A stretch of DNA of 64,000 nucleotides, from assembly GCF_001468265.1 (NCBI RefSeq), contig NZ_LNRZ01000004.1, forward strand, positions 248,001-312,000, written 5' to 3'. Each line of letters opens with the position of its first letter. Position 1 is the stretch's first letter. A program made the translations under genes and the position numbers. This document shows, piece by piece, positions 55,244 through 62,912 of the stretch. The notes under the pieces were generated by a model that worked only from the letters and a program-made list of their open reading frames with translations, searched no databases and was not told where the DNA came from. This DNA comes from Sphingopyxis sp. H050. Lineage in GTDB: Bacteria; Pseudomonadota; Alphaproteobacteria; Sphingomonadales; Sphingomonadaceae.

Positions 55244-56254
55244 ATGGCGTCGGATTATGCGAGCGCGGTTCGCGCTGGTACGATGGCAGCGGGCCGCCTG
55301 CATCGCGAACTCGATACGCGCGCACTGATCGAGACCCAAGGCGGCAGCGTCGATGTCTTCGGCGCGATCCATGCCGTGGGTCTACCCTTGCTGCTTCGTC
55401 CTCTGAAAGGCCTGCTCGGCGCCTATCTCAGCGCACCTGCTCCTGGCGTTCTCGTCACGACGGAACGACCGATGAGCATCCAGCGCTTCACGGCCGCGCA
55501 CGAACTCGGGCATTTTTCGATGCGACACGAGCCGAGCCTCGACGATGAGAGCATCCTGCGCCGGATGCCGATGTCGCCCGAACCGGGAAACAACTTCGAG
55601 GAAACCGAAGCCGACGCCTTTGCGATCGCCTTCATGATGCCGAAATGGCTGGTGCTCGCGCACAGCGCGCGACAAGGATGGCAGATCGATCATTTCCGGC
55701 GCCCCAATGTCGTCTATCAGCTCTCGCTGCGGATCGGCGCCAGCTATGAGGCGACGTGCCGCACCCTGGTTCGCTACAATCTGATTTCGCCATCGGTGAT
55801 GACCGACCTGCTCCGGACGCAGCCGCGCAGCCTGAAGGTCGATCTCCTCAAGGACTATCGGCCCGACAACTATCGCGGCGACGTCTGGCTGCTGACCGAG
55901 CGCGATGCCGGCTCGCGGATCGATGGCAGTCGCAATGATCTTTTCGTGCTGCAGCTCGAAGAACATAGCGGCGGTGGGTATCTCTGGGATCTCGACCAAC
56001 TGATCGCCAGCGGCTTCGCCGTCGTTCGAGACGAGCGTGAGGCAATCGACGGCGATGGCATCGGTGGTCCCGTTGTCCGCCGTGTCACCGCGGCGCCCGA
56101 TGCGCCGCGGCGCGGCCGCATGTCGCTCGACGAGCGGCGGCCGTGGCAGCCTGCGCCGGCCCTCACCAGCCTGACGCTCGATTTCGACCTCACCGGCCCG
56201 GAACAGACGGGCCTGTCGCGCGCCGAACGGCGGCACCTGCTCGAGGCCGCCTGA
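55244..56254 (+). CDS. ImmA/IrrE (M78) metallopeptidase with C-terminal chagasin-like domain
   Basis: 336 residues. The M78 domain (about 40-190) has HExxH at AAHELGHFSMR (His86, Glu87, His90) and the downstream EETEADAFAIAF. After a linker, about residues 208-318 carry three spaced motifs in the order of chagasin (I42) cysteine-protease inhibitors: GGGYLW (243-248, the NPTTGxxW position), GDGIGG (270-275, the GGGG loop) and RPW (299-301). ImmA/IrrE proteins usually end near residue 200-250. The next gene encodes a papain-type peptidase, the natural target of chagasin. Confidence 0.8.
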   Translation: MASDYASAVRAGTMAAGRLHRELDTRALIETQGGSVDVFGAIHAVGLPLLLRPLKGLLGAYLSAPAPGVLVTTERPMSIQRFTAAHELGHFSMRHEPSLDDESILRRMPMSPEPGNNFEETEADAFAIAFMMPKWLVLAHSARQGWQIDHFRRPNVVYQLSLRIGASYEATCRTLVRYNLISPSVMTDLLRTQPRSLKVDLLKDYRPDNYRGDVWLLTERDAGSRIDGSRNDLFVLQLEEHSGGGYLWDLDQLIASGFAVVRDEREAIDGDGIGGPVVRRVTAAPDAPRRGRMSLDERRPWQPAPALTSLTLDFDLTGPEQTGLSRAERRHLLEAA

Positions 56255-56260
56255 CGCCCC

Positions 56261-56941
56261 ATGATCGATATCGTCCGTGACCTTCGGCCGCTGTTCGGGC
56301 CTGCGCGCGATCAAGGCGCGCGGCCGACATGCCTCGCATTCGCCGCGAGCGACACCCACGCCGGGCTTCGCGACGGCTGGGCACCGCTGTCGTGTGAATT
56401 CGCCTTTTATGCCGCGCAGAAACGGGCGGGCAGACCGCCGACGAGCGGCGCACTGCTATCCACAATGCTGGACGCGCTACGGCTCGATGGCCAACCCGAC
56501 GAGAAAGGCTGGCCGTATCTGGCAGCGGTTCCAGCCGATCATCGACTGTGGACGCCGCCGGCGACCGTTGGCCCGCTCTATGGCCGCAACGGACAGAGGG
56601 ATGGAACCGACCTGTCATCCATCCTTGCCGCGCTGGATCGTGACACGCCGGTGCTCATGCTGACGATGCTGTCACGGTCTTTCTTCCAGCCGCGCGGTGA
56701 TGGCGTCGTCGATCCGGCGAACGACGAACTCCCCGAGCCAGCGCAACGGCACGCGGTCGTCGCGGTCGGGCATGGAACCGTGGACGGCACCCCGGCCATT
56801 CTCATCCGCAACAGCTGGGGACCAGGTTGGGGCTTGGAAGGCCACGCCTGGCTTACTGAGCGCTTTCTAGCGCCGCGCCTTTTCGCCACGGCAAATTTGA
56901 CGGAGGAAGTCGATGTATCTTCCCATACCGCCGCAGCCTGA
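56261..56941 (+). CDS. Cytosolic papain-family (C1) cysteine peptidase
   Basis: 226 residues with a complete papain tetrad: Gln18 and Cys24 in RDQGARPTCLAFAAS, His164 in QRHAVVAVGHG and Asn184 in LIRNSWGPGWGLEGHAWL. There is no signal peptide and no inhibitory propeptide, so it would be cytosolic and active once folded. That makes an inhibitor in trans plausible, and the preceding gene has a chagasin-like domain. It overlaps the TS-like gene by 29 nt. A cytosolic C1 peptidase is unusual in bacteria. Confidence 0.85.
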   Translation: MIDIVRDLRPLFGPARDQGARPTCLAFAASDTHAGLRDGWAPLSCEFAFYAAQKRAGRPPTSGALLSTMLDALRLDGQPDEKGWPYLAAVPADHRLWTPPATVGPLYGRNGQRDGTDLSSILAALDRDTPVLMLTMLSRSFFQPRGDGVVDPANDELPEPAQRHAVVAVGHGTVDGTPAILIRNSWGPGWGLEGHAWLTERFLAPRLFATANLTEEVDVSSHTAAA

Positions 56942-57692
56942 CTGCGTTGCTGGCTGGCGCGAGGCGGTCCGGCTCGTCGACCTCGCCACCGGACACCAGG
57001 CGCAGAATGTCGTCATCTCCGTGGCCGAGCCGACTGCGCGCGCAACACTCGCCGATCCCGTCGTGGCGGAAGTCGATGCCTTCCTTTCGGGCCATGGCAA
57101 GAAGCCCATCGAGACGGTCGCCAACACGATTTTTCCGGCAGCGCTGTACAGGCGCTACGGCGCGCCGCAATTCTTCGACCGGTTTCGCGACAACGTGCTG
57201 CCGAAGGTCCGGAGGTCGGGCGCTTGGTCGGGCTATTATTTCGAACGGATGATGGAATTGCCCCGCGCCGACGGCCAGCCAATCAATCAAATCTGGGGCA
57301 TCGTCGAGCGCCTGCGCAACCCGAACGTCCGAGCGCTCAACAAATTCGAACTGCTGATCTTCGACCCCGCCCGCGACGTGAATGACTCGCCCTACGGCGG
57401 TCAGTGCCTGAGCTTTGCCAGTCTCAAGCTGATCGGCAAGGGCGACGATCGTCGCCTCGGCATGACCGCGCTCTACCGCAATCACTACTATATCGAAAAA
57501 CTGCTCGGCAATCTGATCGGCCTCGGCCGTCTGCTCGAATTCATCGCCAAGGAAGGCGGGGTCGCGCTGGGTCCGCTCACGATCGTCTCGACCAACGCCA
57601 CGGTCGACACCGCCAACTGGAACCGCGGCGATCTTAAGCAACTCTTTGAACGCTGCGATCAGGCGAGCGCACATCTCCGTGCTGCGGCGTGA
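56913..57692 (+). CDS. Thymidylate-synthase-like protein
   Basis: 259 residues. The C-terminal half resembles ThyA: Cys165 in YGGQCLSFASLKL sits where the catalytic Cys does, and LGMTALYRNHYYIEKLLGN then IGLGRLLEFIAKEGGVALG resemble the dUMP-binding LYQRS-D and LPFN segments. Overall similarity is low and it lacks the classic PPCH context. It may methylate or hydroxymethylate a pyrimidine nucleotide, or be inactive. It ends the five-gene operon; its end overlaps the glycosylase gene on the other strand by 34 nt. Confidence 0.6.
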   Translation: MYLPIPPQPDCVAGWREAVRLVDLATGHQAQNVVISVAEPTARATLADPVVAEVDAFLSGHGKKPIETVANTIFPAALYRRYGAPQFFDRFRDNVLPKVRRSGAWSGYYFERMMELPRADGQPINQIWGIVERLRNPNVRALNKFELLIFDPARDVNDSPYGGQCLSFASLKLIGKGDDRRLGMTALYRNHYYIEKLLGNLIGLGRLLEFIAKEGGVALGPLTIVSTNATVDTANWNRGDLKQLFERCDQASAHLRAAA

Positions 57693-58363
57693 GGCGCGCC
57701 CAACGGCAGTTCTAGCGGCTCATCGTTGTCATCCGCGACACCGTACAGGCTGAACATGCCCTCGATGAACTCGCGCTGCCCGCCGTAGCTCGGATGGCGG
57801 ACCGCGGTGGTCGGAATGTCGAGACCGTCCAGCGCCAGGTGAGCGTCGCGCCCGATCGCGACGATCTGGCGGGGCCGGATCATTGACACGAGGGCTTGCA
57901 ATATCGGCCAGGTCGCCTCGCGCTCGCTTCGCGTGTGGCATCGGTTCGACATCGGATCATCCGCTTCATGGGGATGGAACGGGAAAACGTTCCAGAGCAT
58001 GACAGGCTGACCGATCCGCTCTAGCACACGCCAGACGATCGCCGCGGTGCGCTCCGCCACGGCGGGTCCCTGCGTCGCACGTTCAAATGCGATGCCGCCC
58101 ATCAGCGTGCCGGCATGTCCGAGGTGAATTTCGTCGGTCAGCGGTACGCCCGTACGCCGCCCCCCGCGATAGCCGAGATCACGCGCGATCCAGATCGTTT
58201 CGACGCGATGATCAAGCGCCGCGGTGAGCAGCATTTCGAGATTGTCGCGGCGCCGGGCGGCGGCGTCGCTGCGGTCATGGACCGTGCAGCGATCGCGCCA
58301 GGGATTGAACACTGAGGGAAGTTCGGTCGCCGCCAGGGTGGACACAAAGGATTTCGGGGTCAT
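57659..58363 (-). CDS. Uracil-DNA glycosylase superfamily protein
   Basis: 234 residues from MTPKSFVSTL (ATG 58363). It carries UDG superfamily landmarks: ARDLGYRGGRRTGVPLTDE (60-78, the motif A region), WNVFPFHP with Asn125, and the C-terminal RHPSYGG (189-195) close to the catalytic His of the family. It would bind and perhaps excise uracil or a related base from DNA. It overlaps the MazG-like gene by 4 nt. The substrate cannot be decided from sequence. Confidence 0.82.
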   Translation of the reverse strand: MTPKSFVSTLAATELPSVFNPWRDRCTVHDRSDAAARRRDNLEMLLTAALDHRVETIWIARDLGYRGGRRTGVPLTDEIHLGHAGTLMGGIAFERATQGPAVAERTAAIVWRVLERIGQPVMLWNVFPFHPHEADDPMSNRCHTRSEREATWPILQALVSMIRPRQIVAIGRDAHLALDGLDIPTTAVRHPSYGGQREFIEGMFSLYGVADDNDEPLELPLGAPHAAARRCALA

Positions 58364-59538
58364 GACGGCAATTCCTTGATACGCAGGCGGCGATTGGCGA
58401 AGTCGATCAGGACGCGGCCGCGCCGATGCTCCTGAAGGAAGCGGAAAGCCGTATAGCCCTGGAGGATCGCTTCCTCCCAAAGCCACAGCGGACAGCGTTC
58501 TGATTCGTAGCCGGCGACGAACTGGCGGACATGCTTCAGCATGTCCAGCGGAAGGCCACCGCGCTTCACGTTTTCAAAGTACCGGAGTTGCTGCGCTTGT
58601 CCGAAAATCCAGGAAGTTATGCCCTCTTCGATGAGAATCGCCCGAGCACCGTCTTCGGCGTCGTCGAGTTTCGGATCGCTCTTGCGCTTGAGACGGAGCA
58701 GCGCACGCAGCACTGGCGACCAGCCAAGCACCGCGACATAAGCGTAGTGAAAGACATCGTGGAAACGATAGTCGTCGGGTTCGAGCGCGTTGTCGGTGAG
58801 CCGGTCGCCGACATACACACCGCTTGAGCGTTGATACACGAATGTCTGCCCGCGAACGGTGCGTTCATAGACGTCGATCGCCATCCGCCGCGGCAATTGC
58901 TCTTCTGGGTCGAGCGCCGCATCGGTCGGCGCCGGATAGATGCGCTCGCGCGGCCAGCGATCGAAGATCTTGTGAAGATTCTTCACGGCGGCAGCCTCGA
59001 TGGTAACACCGGATTCGTTTGCCGCCTGGATCAACCGGCGCATGACCGCGACCAGCCGGCCCGCGAGTGCTTCGCGGTCCTTCGCAAGACCGCCCGCCTG
59101 GAAATCGTTGATGAGCAGCCCAACGTCGCCTGCCAGCGCGAGCAGGCTATGCTCGAACTGCGGCATCGGTGCCTTGGCAAGCGGAATGTGCTGCGGCTGC
59201 AGCGCATGGAAACTGAGCGTTTCGTTGCCGCCCGTCTGCCATTGTCCGCCGTTTGTCGCCGCGGCGGCAGCGATGTCGCTGAGCGCCATGCGGCTGCGCC
59301 GTGCGATCGCCGCCAGATACCAAAGGACGTCACCAAGCTCTTCCGCGACGGCGTGAGCGTAACCCAGGTAGGAGGCATCGTCGCGCTGCTTTTTCTTGGC
59401 CTCACTGAGCAAGCTGCCGACTTCGCCGAAAAGGCCAAGCATCGAGAAGCCCAGTGCGCGGCCACCGCTGCGTTGATCAGTCCGCGCGGCCTGCTTCGCA
59501 TAATCCGCAACAGTGAGAGCTTCGAAATCCTCGCTCAT
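58360..59538 (-). CDS. MazG-like pyrophosphohydrolase fused to an unknown His-rich domain
   Basis: 392 residues. A MazG-like half (about 30-80) has LGLFGEVGSLLSE and AEELGDVLWYLAAI with the metal-binding acidic residues. A second, degenerate MazG-like repeat spans about 128-195 (LLALAGDVGLLINDF; AAVKNLHKIFDRW). The C-terminal domain (about 218-392) has YRFHDVFHYAY (His260, Asp261, His264) and IEEGITSWIFGQ and matches no family I know. It probably hydrolyses dNTPs. It is in an operon with the glycosylase and the RHH protein, coupled by 4-nt overlaps. Confidence 0.75.
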   Translation of the reverse strand: MSEDFEALTVADYAKQAARTDQRSGGRALGFSMLGLFGEVGSLLSEAKKKQRDDASYLGYAHAVAEELGDVLWYLAAIARRSRMALSDIAAAAATNGGQWQTGGNETLSFHALQPQHIPLAKAPMPQFEHSLLALAGDVGLLINDFQAGGLAKDREALAGRLVAVMRRLIQAANESGVTIEAAAVKNLHKIFDRWPRERIYPAPTDAALDPEEQLPRRMAIDVYERTVRGQTFVYQRSSGVYVGDRLTDNALEPDDYRFHDVFHYAYVAVLGWSPVLRALLRLKRKSDPKLDDAEDGARAILIEEGITSWIFGQAQQLRYFENVKRGGLPLDMLKHVRQFVAGYESERCPLWLWEEAILQGYTAFRFLQEHRRGRVLIDFANRRLRIKELPS

Positions 59539-59735
59539 CGCCTGCCCTTCCGGCGATCCGATATCGCGTCTGCGGGGACGCTCACGCCATAGGCTTCAAG
59601 TGCCCGCAGTACGATCATCCGGATCGGCTCGCGGGAATCGAGCGACCGTTGACCGAGATCGCGTTTCGTAACGGCAGGAATCTGCACCTGAAGATGCTCG
59701 TCGCCGACATCGGTTTGCGCTGCGATATTTTTCAT
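59535..59735 (-). CDS. Small RHH-like DNA-binding protein
   Basis: 66 residues from MKNIAAQTDVGDEHLQVQIP (ATG 59735). The pattern HLQVQIPAVTKRDLGQRS then EPIRMIVLRALEAYGVSV fits a ribbon-helix-helix dimeriser. It overlaps the MazG-like gene by 4 nt and lies beside repeats of TTTCATGAA (59727-59766) that could be its own operator. This layout suggests an autoregulated operon. A start eight codons upstream (59759) is also possible. Confidence 0.7.
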   Translation of the reverse strand: MKNIAAQTDVGDEHLQVQIPAVTKRDLGQRSLDSREPIRMIVLRALEAYGVSVPADAISDRRKGRR

Positions 59736-59766
59736 GAATCCATGAAAACATAATTTCATGAAAATA
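59727..59766. promoter_or_regulatory. Repeated TTCATGAA operator over the RHH start
   Basis: Within 40 nt the palindromic core TTCATGAA or its half sites occurs three times: TTTTCATGAATC, CCATGAAAAC and ATTTCATGAAAA. It covers the RHH start codon and the region just before it. Such closely spaced repeats are the usual binding sites of RHH proteins, so this is the probable autoregulatory operator of the RHH-MazG-UDG operon. Confidence 0.55.
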
Positions 59767-59786
59767 GAAAGCCCGAATCCTCCGGA

Positions 59787-61751
59787 TCAGGAGACGCTCG
59801 GCCCGCTGCGCTGCCGCCCGAGTGTCCAGTTGATCCCGCCGTCGCGCATGATGCCCGAGACCGATTTACCGACATGGCGATCGAGAACAGAGCGCCACGG
59901 CACCAGCGTGAAATCGCGCGACCGTTCGATGAGCGCATGGCGACCACTCGTCATCTCGACTGCGCGCACGAGCCTGCCTTGAACAGCCTCCCCCTCTCTG
60001 GCCTCGGCGAACGGAACGCCTAACTTGTCGGAGAGCTGGCGGGCGACACGCAGCAATTCTCGCCGCTGGAGCGCGGCGAGCATCCCTCGCCGATAGACCG
60101 TCTGCCCATCCTGTTCGTCTGCAAGCTGTTCGGTGATCAGCCATTGCCGTCGCATCGCCTGCGCTGAACGAACCTCGTGCCCGAACCCAGCATCGCGCAC
60201 TGGCACCGGCGCTTCGGCGACCAGCTCGCGATCGAGCCAGGTCGCGGCATCGGTTCCCGGTAATTTGTCGAGCGGGATCGCCGACAGGGTTTCAATGGCA
60301 ACGGGGTGGTCGCGGAACTGCATGGCTTCGAACCTCTCGACCCTGGCGAGATGGTCCGGCGCGATGATCCAGCTTCCGTCGGGCTCGCGCTCGACGACGC
60401 CCGAGATTTTTCGCATCGCTTCAAGCCGCCGGACATGCGTTTCGGCGAAGCGTTCGCTGGCGGTCGGATCGTGCTTCAGATGGGCGTCGATCGAATAGCG
60501 CCCGCCGTTCGCCGCCGCGATCTCGTCGATCGTCCGATCGACGGCGCGAATGCCGCCCTCGCGTGGCGCGATCCGGACGATGGCATTTTCGGGGATCGTG
60601 TCGACCAGCTCGCCCTTGCCGATCTCGGCATAATGGGTGCGCCCGTCGATGCCGTCGACCAGCAGATAATGACGGTCTTCATGTTCGTCGGCGAGCCCGC
60701 GCATCACGACGCGGCCGATGATCGGCGTCGCCTCCTTCGCGACCGGGTCGTAGATGACGCGATCGACCGCAGCACGATCGAGCTTCCGCGCGGTCAGCTC
60801 GCGCTGCATGGTGCGGATGATGTCGCCGCGCTCGCCGATCTGGCGCAGTGTGTTCGCAAGGTCGGGCTCAAGCCGCCAGGTGCCGTTGCCGACATGCGAG
60901 GCGAGTCCCATGCGCCCGAGTTTCTGCAGGCGACCGACGCGAAGCGATTGCTGGAAGGGATCGCCATCGCTCGCGCTGACCAGCCGCGCGGTATCCATGT
61001 CGCGGATCAGCCGTCTGTCGATCGCGGTCAGCCGCTCGGCACCCGTATCGCTGCGAAGCCGCTCTTCGATTTCAAGGTCGGTGCGCGGCCCCAGGTCGAG
61101 GTTGACGATCTCGATCGCCCGCTGCCGGCTCCCGTGCGAGATATACTCGCGCGCGATCAGCAGATTCTCACCCCGATCGTTTACGCCGCGCACCACGATA
61201 TGCGTGTGCGGATGGCCGGTATTGAAATGGTCGACCGCCACCCAATCGAGCTTTGTCCCAAGATCCTGCTCCATCTGCGTCATCAGCCGGCGCACGAACG
61301 GCTTCAAGTCGGGATACTGGTCGGCGTCCTCGGCCGACACGATGAACCGGAACTGGCGGCGGTCGCCGTCACACCGTTCGAGGAACGCCTTGCCATCGGC
61401 GACGTCGCTGTCGGGCGAGTAGAGCGCACCAGCCTCGCCCTCACGGGTCACGCCGTCGCGCTGAATATAGCGAAGGTGCGCCTTCGCACCGCCCATGCCT
61501 TTCCCGCCAAGGCCGACAGGCCGTATCTTGACGATCACGCGGCGCGACCGGAACGCGCCCAATCGGTCGCGCGATCTGAGCACCCGCGCAACACTCGCGC
61601 CGCGCCCGATCCGGCTGCCGTCGAAACGGCCGCGCCTGCCCGTTTTCATGCCGGCCCGCTTTGCCGCTTTCACGACGCGGCTCAGGTAGCGCTGCTCCTT
61701 GCCCCGGCCGCGCATCCGGCCCAGCTGCGGTTCGAACTCATCATCGCGCAT
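59787..61751 (-). CDS. MOBP relaxase (VirD2-like, DUF3363-type)
   Basis: 654 residues from MRDDEFEPQLGRMRGRGKEQ (ATG 61751; GGAAGGA 7 nt upstream). Relaxase motifs: IQRDGVTREGEAG and the histidine triad in VDHFNTGHPHTHIVVRG; the rest is the long DUF3363-like C-terminus. It nicks oriT and pilots the transferred strand. The nic-like sequence TATCTTGCC lies about 215 nt upstream. It is transcribed away from the oriT candidate. Confidence 0.9.
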   Translation of the reverse strand: MRDDEFEPQLGRMRGRGKEQRYLSRVVKAAKRAGMKTGRRGRFDGSRIGRGASVARVLRSRDRLGAFRSRRVIVKIRPVGLGGKGMGGAKAHLRYIQRDGVTREGEAGALYSPDSDVADGKAFLERCDGDRRQFRFIVSAEDADQYPDLKPFVRRLMTQMEQDLGTKLDWVAVDHFNTGHPHTHIVVRGVNDRGENLLIAREYISHGSRQRAIEIVNLDLGPRTDLEIEERLRSDTGAERLTAIDRRLIRDMDTARLVSASDGDPFQQSLRVGRLQKLGRMGLASHVGNGTWRLEPDLANTLRQIGERGDIIRTMQRELTARKLDRAAVDRVIYDPVAKEATPIIGRVVMRGLADEHEDRHYLLVDGIDGRTHYAEIGKGELVDTIPENAIVRIAPREGGIRAVDRTIDEIAAANGGRYSIDAHLKHDPTASERFAETHVRRLEAMRKISGVVEREPDGSWIIAPDHLARVERFEAMQFRDHPVAIETLSAIPLDKLPGTDAATWLDRELVAEAPVPVRDAGFGHEVRSAQAMRRQWLITEQLADEQDGQTVYRRGMLAALQRRELLRVARQLSDKLGVPFAEAREGEAVQGRLVRAVEMTSGRHALIERSRDFTLVPWRSVLDRHVGKSVSGIMRDGGINWTLGRQRSGPSVS

Positions 61752-62097
61752 AGCGGCGTCCTTCCATGCCGGAATGACGCTCCCCGCCGATAAGAATGGC
61801 GCGTCCTCGCCAGAGCGCAAGGAGTCTCGCGATTGGGATCGGAAAAGCCCAGAAAACCGCCACTCCTGGTAACCCTGTCTCGCACTCAAAGGGCGAGTCT
61901 CGCAAAAGCCTTCAAAAAACGATGTGCAGACAAACACTTACAAAATCGCGAGATTTTGCCTCTATCTTGCCATCGAGCCCGACTGCCACCTGCCGCCCCA
62001 GACGCCCGCTTTGCCTTCCCGCCTTCCCGATCAAAAAAGGGGAGCGGCGCCATGCGGCACCACTCCCGCGAACCTGCCCCTTCAACAGCGCATCGCC
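61752..62097. other. oriT-bearing intergenic region
   Basis: This 346-nt gap before the relaxase is AT-richer than its flanks and holds three GTCTCGC direct repeats (about 61825, 61878 and 61898), the 16-bp inverted repeat at 61943-61958 and the nic-like site at 61964-61972. Nothing in it looks coding. Confidence 0.5.
61943..61972 (+). other. Candidate origin of transfer (inverted repeat plus nic site)
   Basis: AAAATC-GCGA-GATTTT forms a perfect 6-bp inverted repeat at 61943-61958. Five nucleotides later TATCTTGCC resembles the IncP/T-border nic consensus TATCCTG-C, with the expected cut between G and C (61970/61971). The arrangement of a repeat just upstream of nic is that of IncP-type oriTs, which pair with MOBP relaxases. 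Confidence 0.55.
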
Positions 62098-62259
62098 TTA
62101 TTGCCAGCCTGCCTGTTCGGCCTGACGCAGCGCCCGATTGCACCGCTTCAGCCTCTTCTCAGCGGCCCTTAATTCGGCTTCGATCTGCCGCCGTTCTCCC
62201 GCGTCATCGCACCATGAAAGCTCCGCGCGAAGCTCCTCGATCTGTTGTTCAACCGACAT
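62098..62259 (-). CDS. 53-residue coiled-coil protein
   Basis: ATG at 62259, TAA at 62098. The protein begins MSVEQQIEELRAELSW and is strongly charged with heptad-like Glu/Arg/Leu (EAELRAAEKRLKRCNRAL), a probable coiled coil. A near-perfect AGGAGG ribosome site lies upstream, making it a very likely real gene despite its size. Its role is unknown; position next to oriT suggests an accessory transfer protein or a regulator. Confidence 0.7.
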   Translation of the reverse strand: MSVEQQIEELRAELSWCDDAGERRQIEAELRAAEKRLKRCNRALRQAEQAGWQ

Positions 62260-62591
62260 CTCATCCTCCTGATACAAGCGAAAGATGAGCCATCGCCCGG
62301 CGGGGAGCGGGCGGGGTCAACCACCGCGCAGCGGCCGCGAAGCGGGCGACGGGGGAGCCGATTTTCTCGTCGCCGGAGTGGAGCGAAGCGGAACGCAGGT
62401 GGCGTGAAAATTGGGGGAACCGTCGATGGTTGAGGCGGTCCGTTCGCCGCCGGATACTCGGTGCTTGCTGAGCGGATTTCTTCCTCTCTGCAGGCCCGCA
62501 AGCGCGTTCCGGTGCAGGAAAAGGCCCACGCCAAGCCCTCAAGGCATGAGGAAAGCCCCGCGCCGGGTGACCGGCGCGGGGCCGATCCGGC
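62260..62591. other. Intergenic region without a convincing gene
   Basis: This 332-nt stretch between the coiled-coil gene and the DUF736 gene has no ORF with a good start site. It contains a terminator-like hairpin (62555-62582) and one copy of GGAGCGAAGCGG (62380-62391), repeated at 63040-63051. Confidence 0.5.
62555..62582 (-). terminator. Rho-independent terminator of the DUF736 gene
   Basis: A perfect 12-bp stem (GCCCCGCGCCGG with its complement) and a 4-nt loop, followed on the minus strand by TTTCC. It begins 10 nt after the DUF736 stop, in the correct orientation. Confidence 0.75.
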
Positions 62592-62912
62592 TCAGTCGCC
62601 GGGGTTCCAGATAACGGCGAACGCGTCGTCGTCGTCCTGCCCGGCGGCGCGGCCGAGATTGGCGTAGAGGGTGCGGCCGCCAAGTTCGGGGGCCGACATG
62701 GCGAGGCGGACATATTCGCGCTGGCTCACCTCGCCGGTGCGGATCCAGCCGCCGCCCAGTTCGACGCCGTTCGACAGCACGCGGTAGTCGGGCTGGTCCC
62801 CGGTCTTACTGCGGTTGGGGATGATGGCGATCTCGGCATTGACCGAAAGCGTCTTCAAGGCGCCCCGGAACGAACCGTCGTTCTGGCGCTGGACATGACC
62901 GATTGAGGGCAT
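62592..62912 (-). CDS. DUF736 family protein
   Basis: 106 residues. It has the DUF736 pattern MPSIGHVQRQNDGSFRGALK, then EIAIIPNRSKTGDQPDYRVL, VELGGGWIRTGEVS and the C-terminal AAGQDDDDAFAVIWNPGD. These small proteins are typical of alphaproteobacterial conjugative elements; the function is unknown. A hairpin terminator follows the stop, so it is monocistronic. Confidence 0.9.
   Translation of the reverse strand: MPSIGHVQRQNDGSFRGALKTLSVNAEIAIIPNRSKTGDQPDYRVLSNGVELGGGWIRTGEVSQREYVRLAMSAPELGGRTLYANLGRAAGQDDDDAFAVIWNPGD

Noticed and set aside
60306..61793. 495-codon plus-strand ORF across the relaxase
   Set aside because: Antisense shadow of the relaxase.
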